64,000 nucleotides of DNA from Bacillus solimangrovi (GCF_001742425.1 NZ_MJEH01000022.1:171195-235194), one strand, 5' to 3'; counted from the stretch's first letter, positions 34,780 to 44,899 are shown. Numbers and translations are program-made. The notes: generated by a model from the sequence alone, not told the origin.

Positions 34780-36021
34780 TTAACGAGTCAGTTGTTCAAT
34801 CTGCTCCATCTCTTCAGAACTCACTTGATTTAACAACCAAAATGCAACGCCTTTTACTTTATATCGCTTTGCAAGATTAACTTTTTCTATCATCGTCTCA
34901 TCCGTTTCATGAACAAGATTGATACCAAGTAGGAGCTTGTCTTTTGGAATAAAATTTAACGTTTGCTCCAAACCTTCTTCTACCATATTCAATGGTTCTG
35001 GTTGAGTTGTTCCTACTGGAATATAATCATATGACATTAATATAATCGTATCTGCAAGAGTAGATAATGTCTCATAATCATAGTTATTAAAATAATTATT
35101 AAGAGGGTATACAGCAATTGCTAATTCCTTATTTATTTTATTCAGCTCAGTTGAAAGACGTTTTACAAAATCCGTATACTTCTCTTTATATACATTAGCA
35201 CTTGAATCAAATTCTTCAAAATCTAGCAGTACCCCTGTCAATTGATGTTCTTTTACTAGATCAATCATTTCTTCAATTGCATCGTCTTGCTTATTTTGAT
35301 CATCTAAAAATGCCTTGATACGGTTCATCTGCAATGCAGCAACCATTAAATATCCATCATTTCCAATTTCAACACCTGAACGGATAATCTCATCTGCTGT
35401 TGCATCTGGATGATCTTCTGGCCAGAAGAACTCGTTATAATTATCTTCATCGTTATCTTCAATTCCGATGTTTAATGTCCCCTCATTGGATATACTCGAC
35501 CACATATATGCCATGCCATCAAATTTGGGAACTAGGTTTCGATAATTAAAAGCACCTAATCCATAAAAAGACATTGTATACAAATTTACCTCTTCTGATT
35601 GTATCGAAATCGTACTTGTTTCATTATTCCATTGCACATTTGCACCGAATGCTTCACTGAAAAAACGTAGTGGGATTAACGTGTGACCATTATTTATATA
35701 AGCAGCACTATCAAGCTCATAAGCTTGTCCATCAATATAACCTTGTTTTTCACCAATCGTTAATTCAACTTGCATCCCATTACTAGTTGCTACGATCTTT
35801 CGTTCAGAATTAATCCAAGTTACTGTTATGTCCATTGCCTCAGCAATTACACGAAAAGGAACGAAAGTTCGATTTTCACTTGAGATTTCTGGAGAAGTTG
35901 GAAAATCAATCTGCTCATTATTAACATAGATCTTTATTTGATCATTCGCTTCTGCCTGGGTTTGAATTGAAGGAATCAATACAAACACTAAAATTGAAAT
36001 AAAAGCTATTAGTCTCTTCAT
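34780..36021 (-). CDS. Secreted GH18-like protein with copper-amine-oxidase-N (stalk) domain
   Basis: A 413-residue exported protein: signal peptide (residues 1-24), a Cu_amine_oxidN1-type stalk domain (about 30-125, RTFVPFRVIAEAMDITVTW, TLIPLRFFSEAFGANVQW) and a glycoside-hydrolase-18-like barrel (about 150-413). The barrel shows TGVLLDFEEFDSS at the catalytic strand, LAIAVYPLNNYF, ADTIILMSYDY and GVAFWLLNQ. GH18 members of this kind act on peptidoglycan or chitin-like sugars in spores and walls. The catalytic DxxDxDxE is degenerate (LDFEEFD), so activity is uncertain. Confidence 0.85.
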   Translation of the reverse strand: MKRLIAFISILVFVLIPSIQTQAEANDQIKIYVNNEQIDFPTSPEISSENRTFVPFRVIAEAMDITVTWINSERKIVATSNGMQVELTIGEKQGYIDGQAYELDSAAYINNGHTLIPLRFFSEAFGANVQWNNETSTISIQSEEVNLYTMSFYGLGAFNYRNLVPKFDGMAYMWSSISNEGTLNIGIEDNDEDNYNEFFWPEDHPDATADEIIRSGVEIGNDGYLMVAALQMNRIKAFLDDQNKQDDAIEEMIDLVKEHQLTGVLLDFEEFDSSANVYKEKYTDFVKRLSTELNKINKELAIAVYPLNNYFNNYDYETLSTLADTIILMSYDYIPVGTTQPEPLNMVEEGLEQTLNFIPKDKLLLGINLVHETDETMIEKVNLAKRYKVKGVAFWLLNQVSSEEMEQIEQLTR

Positions 36022-36087
36022 CTCTTATGCCCCTACTATATTTATTTTCACTACTCATAATAACACCTTCAAAAACTTATCGTATTA

Positions 36088-36342
36088 TTATGAATTCGAG
36101 ATCTCGTCAATTTTTCGATACACATATGCTTTCGCTTCGTTTAAACACTCAATTGCTGCAATGTTATTAGGCAACTGGTTATACGCTTCTTCAACAAGTG
36201 ATATTAACGTATCATCTTTTGAATCACGTACGACATCAAGCACTAGCTGCCCAATCCTTTCAGTTTCAAAGTCATTTTTGAGTTGTGTTTGAAATTCTAA
36301 TACAACCTCACCTAATAGTTGCCAGCGTTGTTGTTCTCCCAT
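36088..36342 (-). CDS. Unrecognised 84-residue protein
   Basis: A small, soluble, acidic and helical protein (MGEQQRWQLLGEVVLEFQTQ at the start, LNEAKAYVYRKIDEISNS at the end) with no signal, membrane segment or cysteine. GGGAAATGGG-type leader bases precede the ATG, preceded in turn by GAGGATGAGG. It is 65 bases upstream of the GH18-like gene on the same strand and 65 bases downstream of the aminotransferase start. I do not recognise a family. Confidence 0.65.
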   Translation of the reverse strand: MGEQQRWQLLGEVVLEFQTQLKNDFETERIGQLVLDVVRDSKDDTLISLVEEAYNQLPNNIAAIECLNEAKAYVYRKIDEISNS

Positions 36343-36406
36343 TTCCCCTCATCCTCCAGTAAATTCATTACATTGTTTTCCATTATTAATATACCATAAA
36401 ATCATT

Positions 36407-37567
36407 CTATGAAAATAGATCACTTGTACCTATGCGCTTTACCACTTCATGTAACCGGTTTTCAGGTTGGACAAGTGCAATACGTACAAATCCTTCACCG
36501 TATTGACCAAAGGCATTACCAGGTGTTGTAACAACACCACATTTATCAATTAACTGATATGCAAACGATTGAGATGTAAACCCTTCTGGAATTTCAGCCC
36601 AAACAAACATCGTTGCCTCAGATAACTCTACATTCCATCCAACTTTTTGTAGACCAGATACTAAAACATCCCGCCTTTTTTCATACAATCTACAATTCTC
36701 ATTAAGAAATACATCGCCCTCACGCAAAGCCTTAATTGCAGCATGTTGTATAGGTGCAAATACACCGTAATCGAGATTAGATTTTAATTTTTTTAACGCC
36801 TCTACAATGCTTTCATTTCCAACAAGGTAACCAATCCGACACCCTGCCATGTTGAAATTCTTTGAAAGTGAATGAAATTCTACTGCTACATCCTTTGCTC
36901 CATCAAATTCGAAAATACTTATTGGGGATTTTTCACCAAATACTAAATCAGCATATGCTAGATCATGAACGATGATAATTCCATATTTTTTAGCAAAAGA
37001 TATTGCTTTTTCATAAAAACACCGATTCGCTAATACTGGGACTGGATTTCCTGGAAAATTCAGAAACATCATTTTTGTTCGTTTTGCGACTTTTTCTGGT
37101 ATCTCATCAAACTGTGGTAAAAACTGATGTTCTTTTTTTAAAGGCATAGATACCATCTCTGCGCCTGACATTTTCACTCCAGCACTGTAAGCTGTATATC
37201 CAGGATCTGTAACTAGTATAACATCTCCCTCTTCTGCTAAAACCATTGGTAAATGTACTAAACCGTCTTGTGAACCCATTAATTGGACGATCTCCAGCGC
37301 TGGATTAAGTTCAACACTAAATTTTCGTTTCATATAATTTGCAGCTGATTGATAGAACTCATTAAGGCCAGTTAAAGTATAACCATATGAATTTTCATTT
37401 TGTACCCATTTAGCCATTTCATCACGAATCCATATTGGCGGTGGTAGATCAGGGCTACCAATGCTCAAGTCTATCAAATCTAACCCCTCTGCTATTTTTT
37501 CAGCTTTATAATCCGCAAGTTCACTAAAAATGCTAGTTGGAAATGATTTTGCTAATTTTGAAAACAT
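36407..37567 (-). CDS. Class I/II aminotransferase, LL-diaminopimelate-aminotransferase-like
   Basis: A 386-residue PLP aminotransferase of fold type I. The PLP lysine is in EFHSLSKNFNMAGCRIGY; other signatures are DLSIGSPDLPPP, YGYTLTGLNEF, MFLNFPGNPV and IIVHDLAYADLVF. The arrangement resembles DapL/AlaT-like enzymes of group COG0436; substrate cannot be fixed from sequence. ATG at 37567 follows GGAGGCGGG; an upstream start is weaker. Single gene. Confidence 0.88.
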   Translation of the reverse strand: MFSKLAKSFPTSIFSELADYKAEKIAEGLDLIDLSIGSPDLPPPIWIRDEMAKWVQNENSYGYTLTGLNEFYQSAANYMKRKFSVELNPALEIVQLMGSQDGLVHLPMVLAEEGDVILVTDPGYTAYSAGVKMSGAEMVSMPLKKEHQFLPQFDEIPEKVAKRTKMMFLNFPGNPVPVLANRCFYEKAISFAKKYGIIIVHDLAYADLVFGEKSPISIFEFDGAKDVAVEFHSLSKNFNMAGCRIGYLVGNESIVEALKKLKSNLDYGVFAPIQHAAIKALREGDVFLNENCRLYEKRRDVLVSGLQKVGWNVELSEATMFVWAEIPEGFTSQSFAYQLIDKCGVVTTPGNAFGQYGEGFVRIALVQPENRLHEVVKRIGTSDLFS

Positions 37568-37656
37568 AATCCCGCCTCCGCCATTCAATCTCATCCTTAT
37601 TTTAACATATGAAGCAAAAGATTAAACTTTCAATCTATTACACTCATATAAAAATA

Positions 37657-37703
37657 CAAGCATAAGAAAGGCCAGTACGATTTACTGACTTTTCTTATGC
37701 TTG
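37657..37703 (-). terminator. Terminator of the yuzL-like gene
   Basis: CAAGCATAAGAAA pairs with TTTCTTATGCTTG with an inner CAGTA/TACTG pairing. It directly follows the stop at 37705. Confidence 0.7.
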
Positions 37704-37704
37704 C

Positions 37705-37842
37705 CTAGTTTTTAAAACCACGTTGTTTTTTACGACTACTATCTACTTCATACTTTCCAGTTTCTTCGTTTGTTGTTCCTTGTCCTTCTATATTTGGTGA
37801 ACTTAACCCTGCTTTTGATGGGTCCTGTTTACGCTTTCCCAT
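37705..37842 (-). CDS. YuzL-like small spore-associated protein
   Basis: A 45-residue basic, disordered protein: MGKRKQDPSKAGLSSPNIEG, then QGTTNEETGKYEVDSSRKKQ and RGFKN. The DPSKAG start and Gln/Lys-rich tail match the YuzL family, which resembles small acid-soluble spore proteins. AGGGAGGTGTTCAC precedes the ATG. Expression in the forespore is likely from the family, not shown here. Confidence 0.7.
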   Translation of the reverse strand: MGKRKQDPSKAGLSSPNIEGQGTTNEETGKYEVDSSRKKQRGFKN

Positions 37843-37887
37843 ATGTGAACACCTCCCTGTTTGTTAAGGTATCCACGTTATTTGATG

Positions 37888-38673
37888 TTATTCATTAACT
37901 TCTAACACTCCGAAATGAATAGAGGATGTCTTACGTTTTTGCTGGACAAATCCAAATTGTTCAAACCTACTACTTCTATAATGGTCTTTTAGAACAACAC
38001 GTTTACGTGCGACTCTTTTTGCTTGGTTAATGATTTCATTCGTAATAGGCTCATAAAATGCAACTTGTTTAATTGCTTTTATTCCATCTGATTCAATCGC
38101 ACCAGCTGTAAACATCGGATCAAAATACACAACATCAAAACTATTATCATCAAGTTCCTGTAGATAGTTGTGATAATTGGCATTCACAACGTTTACTCTC
38201 CTCATCGCATTCTCTATCTCAATAACATTGGATTCATAAGTTTGTAAACCATGCTGAACGAGAAATGCGAGCAACGGATGAACCTCTAATGAACGAACAT
38301 ATCCACTTTCTCCTACACTATGACTAGCAACAATACTATCTGCACCAAGACCCAATGTACAATCTATTATACTCATTCCTTCAGACAGCCCCGTAGCAAC
38401 TACGAAAGAATCGAGTTCTCCCTTTAATAATCGTTTCAACCGAAACATCGCTCCATTTGGATGAAAAAAAACAGGTTCACCCCCACCTAACGGGTACCAC
38501 GTATAACGTTTTTTTCCGATGACAAGGATGTCCGCCTCATATTGATTCATGAGTGCTTCAATTGAATGTGTACCTCTTACAATTGGTTGTGCATTGAGAA
38601 GCTTTGCTGTCCGATAAACCTCTTCATTTAAGGTTGAATTCCCTTTTCCTGCAGTCGTTATCACTACGTTCAT
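37888..38673 (-). CDS. SAM-dependent methyltransferase, RsmJ-like
   Basis: A 261-residue Rossmann methyltransferase. The SAM-binding glycine motif is IIDCTLGLGADSIVAS, the catalytic-loop motif is VVYFDPMFTAG, and VVLKDHYRSSRFEQFGF closes the fold. It is most like the RsmJ family that methylates 16S rRNA guanine 1516, although that function is proven only in Gammaproteobacteria. It starts 28 bases after the CAP-protein gene on the same strand, so the two may be cotranscribed. Confidence 0.82.
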   Translation of the reverse strand: MNVVITTAGKGNSTLNEEVYRTAKLLNAQPIVRGTHSIEALMNQYEADILVIGKKRYTWYPLGGGEPVFFHPNGAMFRLKRLLKGELDSFVVATGLSEGMSIIDCTLGLGADSIVASHSVGESGYVRSLEVHPLLAFLVQHGLQTYESNVIEIENAMRRVNVVNANYHNYLQELDDNSFDVVYFDPMFTAGAIESDGIKAIKQVAFYEPITNEIINQAKRVARKRVVLKDHYRSSRFEQFGFVQQKRKTSSIHFGVLEVNE

Positions 38674-38701
38674 ATACGATTACTCCTTCATTGCTATAAA
38701 A

Positions 38702-39622
38702 CTATTTAACATCTCTTTGTTGCTTTGAAAAAAGCTGTGTATAATATGTACGATAATTATTGTCTGCCTCATAATATCCAATACCGATTCGAGTAAAGTC
38801 CTCATTTAGAATATTTTCCCTATGACCCTGACTTTTCATCCAACCATTTGTCACTTCTACAGCTGATGAATATCCTGCTGCGATATTTTCTCCTGCTGCA
38901 ATGTATTCAATATTAAATTGCTTCATCATCTCAAACGGCGATCCATATGTTGGTGAAGTATGGTCAAAATATGATTTATTATACATATCAGCTGACTTTA
39001 TTTGCGCTACTTTTGATACATTCACATCAAGAATGAAGGGCTTCAAACCTTGCTTAACACGCTCCTTATTTGTTAAAAAGAATATCTCCTTCTCAATCTC
39101 TTTCAACTTAAAAAAATCACCTTCCATTACATACTGTTGAGTTGAATCTTTTGGTTTTATCGTTGGATTACTTTTCAAATATACAGCGTTTTCATTTTCC
39201 TTCCAAATAACATCATAACCGAATGATTCTGTTGCTGAGCGTAACGGAATAAAGGTACGACCTCTTTTCACTTTTGCTGAAGTATCAATCATCTCAATAT
39301 ATTGTTTGTTGTAGTTATTCTCATAAAACTGTTTATACGTATACGGAGAATTAATGCGATATAAAATGCTCGTTTTCGCATTTCCCTGTTCTTTTGTACT
39401 ATAAATTTGCTCAGTTTCTGGATTCCATTTTAGTTCAGCTCCCATACTTTCTTGTACAGCTCGAACTGGTAATAAAACTCGTCCGTCTTCTAATAAAGGT
39501 TTTTCATCTTGAAATAGTATTAGCTGATTATCGATATAAACGTTTATTTCTTCTGCGAAACTAATACTTGTACCAAAAATCATTAAAAATATGACACTAA
39601 CAATTGTAACTAATTTCTTCAT
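38702..39622 (-). CDS. Secreted CAP/SCP-domain protein with stalk domain
   Basis: A 306-residue exported protein: signal peptide ending near FAEE (residue 24), a Cu_amine_oxidN1-like stalk domain (30-130, VLLPVRAVQESMGAELKW, TFIPLRSATESFGYDVIW) and a CAP domain (175-300) with the His/Glu set in YFDHTSPTYGSPFEMM, AAGENIAAGY and SQGHRENILNEDF. YkwD-like proteins of this kind occur in spores and cell walls; activity is unknown. The same stalk domain occurs on the GH18-like protein at 34780. Confidence 0.9.
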   Translation of the reverse strand: MKKLVTIVSVIFLMIFGTSISFAEEINVYIDNQLILFQDEKPLLEDGRVLLPVRAVQESMGAELKWNPETEQIYSTKEQGNAKTSILYRINSPYTYKQFYENNYNKQYIEMIDTSAKVKRGRTFIPLRSATESFGYDVIWKENENAVYLKSNPTIKPKDSTQQYVMEGDFFKLKEIEKEIFFLTNKERVKQGLKPFILDVNVSKVAQIKSADMYNKSYFDHTSPTYGSPFEMMKQFNIEYIAAGENIAAGYSSAVEVTNGWMKSQGHRENILNEDFTRIGIGYYEADNNYRTYYTQLFSKQQRDVK

Positions 39623-39794
39623 GATGTGAGAATCCTCCCTGCCTTAGTTAAAATGCTTTGCCTAACAAAAGCCTATAACAAGAATTCTTCAAACACAATA
39701 CAACCTTTGTCCTTTATTCAATAATTCAAATTATCCTTATTAGAAAAATGACACTCTTTCAAACTTATAAATGCATAATTTTATCAAAATAAAA

Positions 39795-39820
39795 AAGCGC
39801 TTGGATTATTCCTAGCGCTT
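39795..39820 (-). terminator. brxA terminator
   Basis: AAGCGCTAGG pairs with CCAAGCGCTT and is followed by six Ts on the minus strand, six bases after the stop. Confidence 0.8.
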
Positions 39821-39825
39821 AAAGA

Positions 39826-40257
39826 TTAGCAATGTGTATTATAGGCCTTATTCAGGTTCTCAACAATCTCACTAATTTCATGGCCTTCAATTTCATGTCG
39901 TGGTATGAAGTGTACAACTTCTTTTCCTTTGAGAATAGCCATTGATGGAGAAGATGGTTCGATTCCTGTAAAGTATTCACGCATTCTCATTGTAGCCTCT
40001 TTGTCTTGACCAGCAAATACTGTTACGTATTGATCAGGTTTCTTATCAAGTGTACGTGAATGAATTGCAGCTGGTCGAGCAAGCCCTGCAGCGCAACCAC
40101 ATACTGAATTCACTACAACCAAAGTCGTTCCTTCTACATTTTCCATAAAATCCACGACTTCTTCACTGCTAGTTAATTCAGAAAAATCAGCTTGTGTAAG
40201 CTCTTCACGCATTGGTTTTACAACCTGTTTCATATATTCATCATAAGCATTGTACAT
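39826..40257 (-). CDS. brxA: Bacilliredoxin (BrxA/YphP)
   Basis: A 143-residue thioredoxin-fold protein of the BrxA/BrxB family with the active-site NSVCGCAAGLARPA (Cys-Gly-Cys). It removes bacillithiol from oxidised proteins. ATG at 40257 (MYNAYDEYMKQVV) follows TGGAGGTC; the longer frame upstream has no ribosome site. As in B. subtilis it lies next to ilvD. Confidence 0.94.
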   Translation of the reverse strand: MYNAYDEYMKQVVKPMREELTQADFSELTSSEEVVDFMENVEGTTLVVVNSVCGCAAGLARPAAIHSRTLDKKPDQYVTVFAGQDKEATMRMREYFTGIEPSSPSMAILKGKEVVHFIPRHEIEGHEISEIVENLNKAYNTHC

Positions 40258-40468
40258 ATAATGACCTCCACATTCATATTTCAATAAAAAATATACTATA
40301 GTCATAGTGTTAACGCAAACAGTTACATTCAGTTTCCTATTAAATAATAATGTATATACTCAAATTATAGAATACATCTATTCTAAATTCTTTTTCTAAA
40401 TATCCTTCAAGTCAAGTTATGTACACTCATTTTCAAATTAACATAACTATATGAACTTGATACTCTTA

Positions 40469-40491
40469 ATTATGAGGAATATCCTCATAAT
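40469..40491. promoter_or_regulatory. Perfect 23-base palindrome upstream of brxA
   Basis: ATTATGAGGA, three bases, TCCTCATAAT. There is no T run, and it lies about 210 bases before brxA and 44 bases after the ilvD stop, beside a separate hairpin. It could be an operator. Confidence 0.45.
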
Positions 40492-40496
40492 GAAAC

Positions 40497-40530
40497 AACC
40501 CCTGTGACAAATAAAAAATCACAGAGGTTT
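40497..40530 (-). terminator. ilvD terminator
   Basis: AAACCTCTGTGA pairs with TCACAGGGGTT on the minus strand, five bases after the stop; the following T run is short. Confidence 0.6.
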
Positions 40531-40534
40531 AATC

Positions 40535-42220
40535 TTAATCAGTAACTGCACCTTTTGAAGCTGATGAAACAAGTCGTGTATACTTACCCAAAACACCACG
40601 AAGGTTTTGTTCAGGTGCCTTCCATTCATTTCTGCGACGTTCCATCTCTTCAGGTGATACATCTACACTTAATTCATAATTTTCACTATCTATCGTTACG
40701 AGATCTCCTTCTTGTAACAAGCCGATTGGACCACCTACTTGTGCTTCAGGAGCAACATGACCTACTACAAGACCATGCGTACCACCTGAGAAGCGCCCGT
40801 CAGTTATAAGCCCAACAGAATGACCTAGCCCTTTACCAACTAAGATTGCTGTTAAAGACAACATTTCCGGCATCCCAGGACCGCCCTTTGGTCCTTCGAA
40901 ACGAATAACGACTACATCACCAGCTTGTACTTTATCATCCAAAACAGCTTTCGTTGCTTCTTCTTCTGAATCAAAAACTTTTGCTGGTCCAGTGATATTC
41001 GTTGTTTTCAAACCACTTATTTTTGCAACAGCACCCTCTGGAGCAAGGTTTCCTCTTAAAATAACGAGTGGACCATCCTTACGCTTCGGCTTATCAATTG
41101 GCGTGATAATTGTCTGACCTTCAGTTAAGTCTGATGCTTGCTCAAGATTCTCAGCGACCGTTTTTCCTGTTACGGTTAAACAATCACCATGAATGAAGCC
41201 TTCCTTATTTAGAAGTTTCATGACTGCTTCAACGCCACCGATACGATGTAAGTCTTGCATGACATATTTTCCACTCGGTTTCAAGTCCGCAATGTGTGGC
41301 ACTTTCTTTTGAAGGCGTTCAAAATCTTCAAGTGTTAAGTCAATATCAACAGAATGAGCCATTGCAAGTAAATGTAAAACCGCATTCGTTGAACCACCAA
41401 GCGCCAATACAACAGTGATCGCATTTTCAAACGCCTTTTTCGTCATAATATCTCGAGGTCGAATATCTCGCTCAAGCAAATGATAAACTGCAGCACCTGC
41501 TTTCGCACAATCATCCTGTTTATAATCAGATTCTGCTGGATTCGAAGCACTTGCAGGTAGACTCATACCCATTGCTTCAATTGCTGATGCCATCGTATTC
41601 GCTGTATACATACCACCACATGAACCTGCACCAGGACATGCATGACATTCAACTTCATGAAGCCCTTCACGATCAATTGTACCGCTATTATATTGTCCGA
41701 CACCTTCAAATGCAGAAACAATATCTATATCTTCTCCCTTTAGATTACCTGGAGAAATGGTTCCTCCGTATACGAACACCGCTGGTAAATTCATACGACC
41801 AATCGCGATCATACAACCAGGCATGTTTTTATCACATCCACCAATTGCTACAACACCGTCTAGGTTTTCAGCGCCAACAACCGTTTCGATTGAATCAGCA
41901 ATTACGTCACGGCTTGGAAGAGAAAAACGCATTCCTTCTGTTCCCATCGAAATGCCATCAGAAACTGTAATCGTATTAAAAATCATTGGTGCTGCACCAG
42001 CTTCTTTAGCTCCTGCTTTCGCACGGCGAGCCAACTCATCAATATGAATATTGCAAGGAGTTACTTCACTCCATGTACTAGCAATACCAACCATTGGTTT
42101 TTTGAAATCTTCATCTGTAAATCCAACCGCTCGAAGCATTGCTCGATTGGGAACACGCGCTTCCCCTTCACTAATCACCTTACTCCGAATACGTAGATCT
42201 CTTTTCTCTTCTGCCATCAT
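40535..42220 (-). CDS. ilvD: Dihydroxy-acid dehydratase
   Basis: A 561-residue Fe-S enzyme of branched-chain amino acid and pantothenate synthesis. Cluster ligands are in [30 protein letters not shown] and [16 protein letters not shown]. The C-terminal [17 protein letters not shown] motif ([18 protein letters not shown]) is intact. AGGGGGATGA precedes two adjacent ATGs, either of which could start. Single gene with its own terminator. Confidence 0.97.
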   Translation of the reverse strand: MMAEEKRDLRIRSKVISEGEARVPNRAMLRAVGFTDEDFKKPMVGIASTWSEVTPCNIHIDELARRAKAGAKEAGAAPMIFNTITVSDGISMGTEGMRFSLPSRDVIADSIETVVGAENLDGVVAIGGCDKNMPGCMIAIGRMNLPAVFVYGGTISPGNLKGEDIDIVSAFEGVGQYNSGTIDREGLHEVECHACPGAGSCGGMYTANTMASAIEAMGMSLPASASNPAESDYKQDDCAKAGAAVYHLLERDIRPRDIMTKKAFENAITVVLALGGSTNAVLHLLAMAHSVDIDLTLEDFERLQKKVPHIADLKPSGKYVMQDLHRIGGVEAVMKLLNKEGFIHGDCLTVTGKTVAENLEQASDLTEGQTIITPIDKPKRKDGPLVILRGNLAPEGAVAKISGLKTTNITGPAKVFDSEEEATKAVLDDKVQAGDVVVIRFEGPKGGPGMPEMLSLTAILVGKGLGHSVGLITDGRFSGGTHGLVVGHVAPEAQVGGPIGLLQEGDLVTIDSENYELSVDVSPEEMERRRNEWKAPEQNLRGVLGKYTRLVSSASKGAVTD

Positions 42221-42583
42221 TCATCCCCCTAATAGTTAGTTCGCTTCAATAGATTGCCAATAAAATTTAATTAAACATTTGCTCTGTTTGGCAATTCGAA
42301 AAAAGTATTTTTAAACACTATAAATCTTTTTTTATATGATTTCAATATTTTTAGAAAAATCATTTTATTCAATCTTTTAAGTAATCGCTTACAATTCTGC
42401 AAGATCCATTTTATACATATATACTTTCTTTCATATCATTAATAATACTTATTCTACAACATACTCTTTTCTCCACTTCGAAACCGATTTATTGTAGCTA
42501 TCTCCTTGTGCAGTAGTTCTAATCATAAAAAAATGCACCTCCGATTGTTGGTCTTGTATTTAACAATCGTGGTGCATTTTTAT
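42221..42583. other. Region upstream of ilvD
   Basis: About 360 AT-rich bases holding the ypgR terminator at its right end. I see no T-box or convincing CodY palindrome. Confidence 0.35.
42530..42581 (-). terminator. ypgR terminator
   Basis: AAAATGCACC and GATTGTT pair with AACAATC and GGTGCATTTT; strong stem directly after the stop codon. Confidence 0.8.
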
Positions 42584-43720
42584 TTAACTAGGGTTCTTCG
42601 AAATCGATTCAGTCATTTGTTTCCATACAGAGCCTTTCGCTTCTACTCCACCTTCAATGCGCTCTATCGCCATTTGCACTTGTAATGCAACTTCAAATTC
42701 AAGATCACTTGTAGCTTTTTTTAGAGCTGGTATTGCTTGTTTATCACCAACTTCATATAAAAACATTGCTGCACGCCAACGGACAAGCTTATTTTTATCT
42801 TCAAGAGCTTTCATTGCCGCAGGGATGCCTCTTACATCTCCTAAATCTGAGAACCCATCTCCAGCAGTTCTTCGTACCATCGCTGATTTATCAGTTAACA
42901 TCGCTTTTTCTAATAATGGCAACACATCAGCATCTTCAATCATACCTAAATATACAACAGCTAAACGACGAATTGACTGTTTCTCATCATCCAAGGCCTT
43001 TTCTAAAATTGGTAAATCTTCTTTTTTAGGGTTCATTTGCTCTAATGCTGCATAACGTTTTTTCCAATCTGCATGCTCCATCATCTCAAATGTTACTTGA
43101 TAAGTCGTTTTATTCGATTCCACTGCTATTTTTTCTTTCGGAAGCAGAGCTAGACGAACAAGGTTTGATAAACGATCTATATCATAAGCCGCTTCTATTT
43201 CATCCGCTACCTCTTCACCAATCTCATTCATATCACCATAACGTATGCCATATTCTTTCCACTCACGTTCCATTACAATGTTATCAGCCTGCTTAGTTAA
43301 CGTCATAATCGCTTCCATAAACCGTTCTGGAAGTCCTTGGCGAGTCTCTAGTTCTCCATCAGTTAGTTTAATCTGCATCGGAATGCCTGCAAAAATTTGA
43401 ACAAATACTTTCACATCACCAAAACTTTCATTAAATGTTGCTTCATCACCCGATGTCTCAATCTCATCTCCAAATACTTTTCTGACACTTTTAAGAAGTT
43501 GTTTCCAGTCAAACTTAGGATGACGGTCCAATGCAACAAAATCCGATACATGATAAACGCTAGTAACACCTTCAATTCGTAAAAGCTCTTGAATAAAATG
43601 AGGTGCATTATCACTATGTTCTTTCTTATAATGATTACGTTCACCTGGACTTAGAATTGTATCTAAAATAATCTTCATTGTATTTGGACTTGGTGTTGGC
43701 TCAATTGATTTTATCTTCAA
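42584..43720 (-). CDS. ypgR: YpgR / CvfC-like protein: Nfu N-domain plus HEAT repeats
   Basis: A 378-residue cytosolic protein. Residues 1-85 match the N-terminal Nfu domain (PSPNTMKIILDTILSPGERN, IEGVTSVYHVSDFVAL). Residues 220-365 hold several HEAT-like repeats (KKRYAALEQM, IRRLAVVYLGMIEDADVLPL, VRRTAGDGFSDLGDVRGIPA). The same architecture is called conserved virulence factor C in Staphylococcus. No Fe-S-binding CxxC is present, so a direct Nfu function is unlikely. Biochemical role unknown. Confidence 0.88.
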   Translation of the reverse strand: MKIKSIEPTPSPNTMKIILDTILSPGERNHYKKEHSDNAPHFIQELLRIEGVTSVYHVSDFVALDRHPKFDWKQLLKSVRKVFGDEIETSGDEATFNESFGDVKVFVQIFAGIPMQIKLTDGELETRQGLPERFMEAIMTLTKQADNIVMEREWKEYGIRYGDMNEIGEEVADEIEAAYDIDRLSNLVRLALLPKEKIAVESNKTTYQVTFEMMEHADWKKRYAALEQMNPKKEDLPILEKALDDEKQSIRRLAVVYLGMIEDADVLPLLEKAMLTDKSAMVRRTAGDGFSDLGDVRGIPAAMKALEDKNKLVRWRAAMFLYEVGDKQAIPALKKATSDLEFEVALQVQMAIERIEGGVEAKGSVWKQMTESISKNPS

Positions 43721-43845
43721 TCGTTCATTCCTCCCCTTAATTTCCCTGTCTATATATTGTTTTCTCTAACTTTACGATAACAAAAAAGAAAACGAACTGC
43801 CAACGAAACAAATTGAAGAAACTTTTCAAATTATAAAAATAATCA

Positions 43846-43874
43846 TTGAACAATAGTCGTAACCTTCCTATAAT
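43846..43874 (+). promoter_or_regulatory. Sigma-A promoter for metA
   Basis: TTGAAC, exactly 17 bases, TATAAT. Transcription would start near 43881, giving a 5' leader of about 60 bases. No S-box riboswitch is present in it. Confidence 0.7.
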
Positions 43875-43939
43875 AAGAAGAATCACGCAAGCACTTAAGA
43901 ATTTCACATATTAATAGAAAAGAAAAGGGAGTGTATTCA

Positions 43940-44848
43940 TTGCCAATCAACATCCCCTCACACTTACCGGCAAAAGGAATCTTAGAGAAGGAAAATATCT
44001 TTGTCATGGAGGAAGAACGTGCATACCATCAAGACATTCGCCCATTAAATATCGTTATCTTAAATCTAATGCCACAAAAGGAAAAAGCAGAGACACAATT
44101 TTTACGATTATTAGGAAATTCACCACTGCAAGTGAACATTACTTTTCTACATCCTAAAACACACGTTTCAAAAAATACAAAACAAGAACATTTAAAAAAT
44201 TTCTACCGAACGATTGATGAGGTGCAACAACGAAAGTATGATGGCATGATCATTACTGGTGCACCTATTGAACACCTTGACTTTGAAGAGGTAACTTATT
44301 GGAAAGAAATAGAAAAAATTATGGAATGGTCAAAATCAAACGTCACTTCCACCCTACATGTCTGTTGGGGTGCTATGGCTGGACTATACTATCATTATAA
44401 CGTGCCAAAATACCCACTTACTGAAAAATGTTTTGGTGTTTTCCCTCATCACACATTCAATAAAAAAGTACCACTATTACGAGGTTTCGATGACTTATTT
44501 TATGTTCCTCATTCACGTTATACGATGACGAATAAAGAAGATATAGATGCTATAGATGAATTAGAGATTCTTTCGTTAAGCGATGAAGCTGGCGTATCCC
44601 TAGTGGCTTCTAAAGATCGAAAACATATTTTCGTTACAGGACACCCTGAGTATGATTCAATAACATTAAAAGAGGAATATGACAGAGATATTGAAAAAGG
44701 CATCAAAATTAAGCTTCCTTTAAACTATTATCCGAACAATGATCCTACTGCTCAACCGATGAACCTTTGGCGTTCTCACGCTAACTTATTATTTAACAAC
44801 TGGTTAAATTATTGTGTTTATCAGAACACTCCTTTCATTTGGGAATAA
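43940..44848 (+). CDS. metA: Homoserine O-acetyltransferase (MetA family)
   Basis: A 302-residue enzyme of methionine synthesis. TTG at 43940 gives the canonical start [15 protein letters not shown] behind AAAAGGGAG. The catalytic Cys is in [10 protein letters not shown] and the His/Glu pair in VTGHPEYDS. The residue that decides the acyl donor is Glu in [11 protein letters not shown]. coli, which uses succinyl-CoA, has Gly there. Acetyl-CoA is therefore the predicted donor. Monocistronic with promoter and terminator visible. Confidence 0.95.
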   Translation: MPINIPSHLPAKGILEKENIFVMEEERAYHQDIRPLNIVILNLMPQKEKAETQFLRLLGNSPLQVNITFLHPKTHVSKNTKQEHLKNFYRTIDEVQQRKYDGMIITGAPIEHLDFEEVTYWKEIEKIMEWSKSNVTSTLHVCWGAMAGLYYHYNVPKYPLTEKCFGVFPHHTFNKKVPLLRGFDDLFYVPHSRYTMTNKEDIDAIDELEILSLSDEAGVSLVASKDRKHIFVTGHPEYDSITLKEEYDRDIEKGIKIKLPLNYYPNNDPTAQPMNLWRSHANLLFNNWLNYCVYQNTPFIWE

Positions 44849-44857
44849 TCTTGATAC

Positions 44858-44899
44858 GAGACACCACCATCTAATTATGACGGTGGTGTCTCACTTTTT
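44858..44899 (+). terminator. metA terminator
   Basis: GAGACACCACC pairs with GGTGGTGTCTC around a 13-base loop, followed by seven Ts. Confidence 0.9.

Noticed and set aside
42221..42529. T-box or CodY control upstream of ilvD
   Set aside because: No specifier-loop layout, T-box sequence or clear AATTTTCWGAAAATT-like site was found by eye.
43741..43939. S-box (SAM) riboswitch before metA
   Set aside because: The 60-base leader is too short and lacks the conserved S-box helices; a plain sigma-A promoter explains the region.
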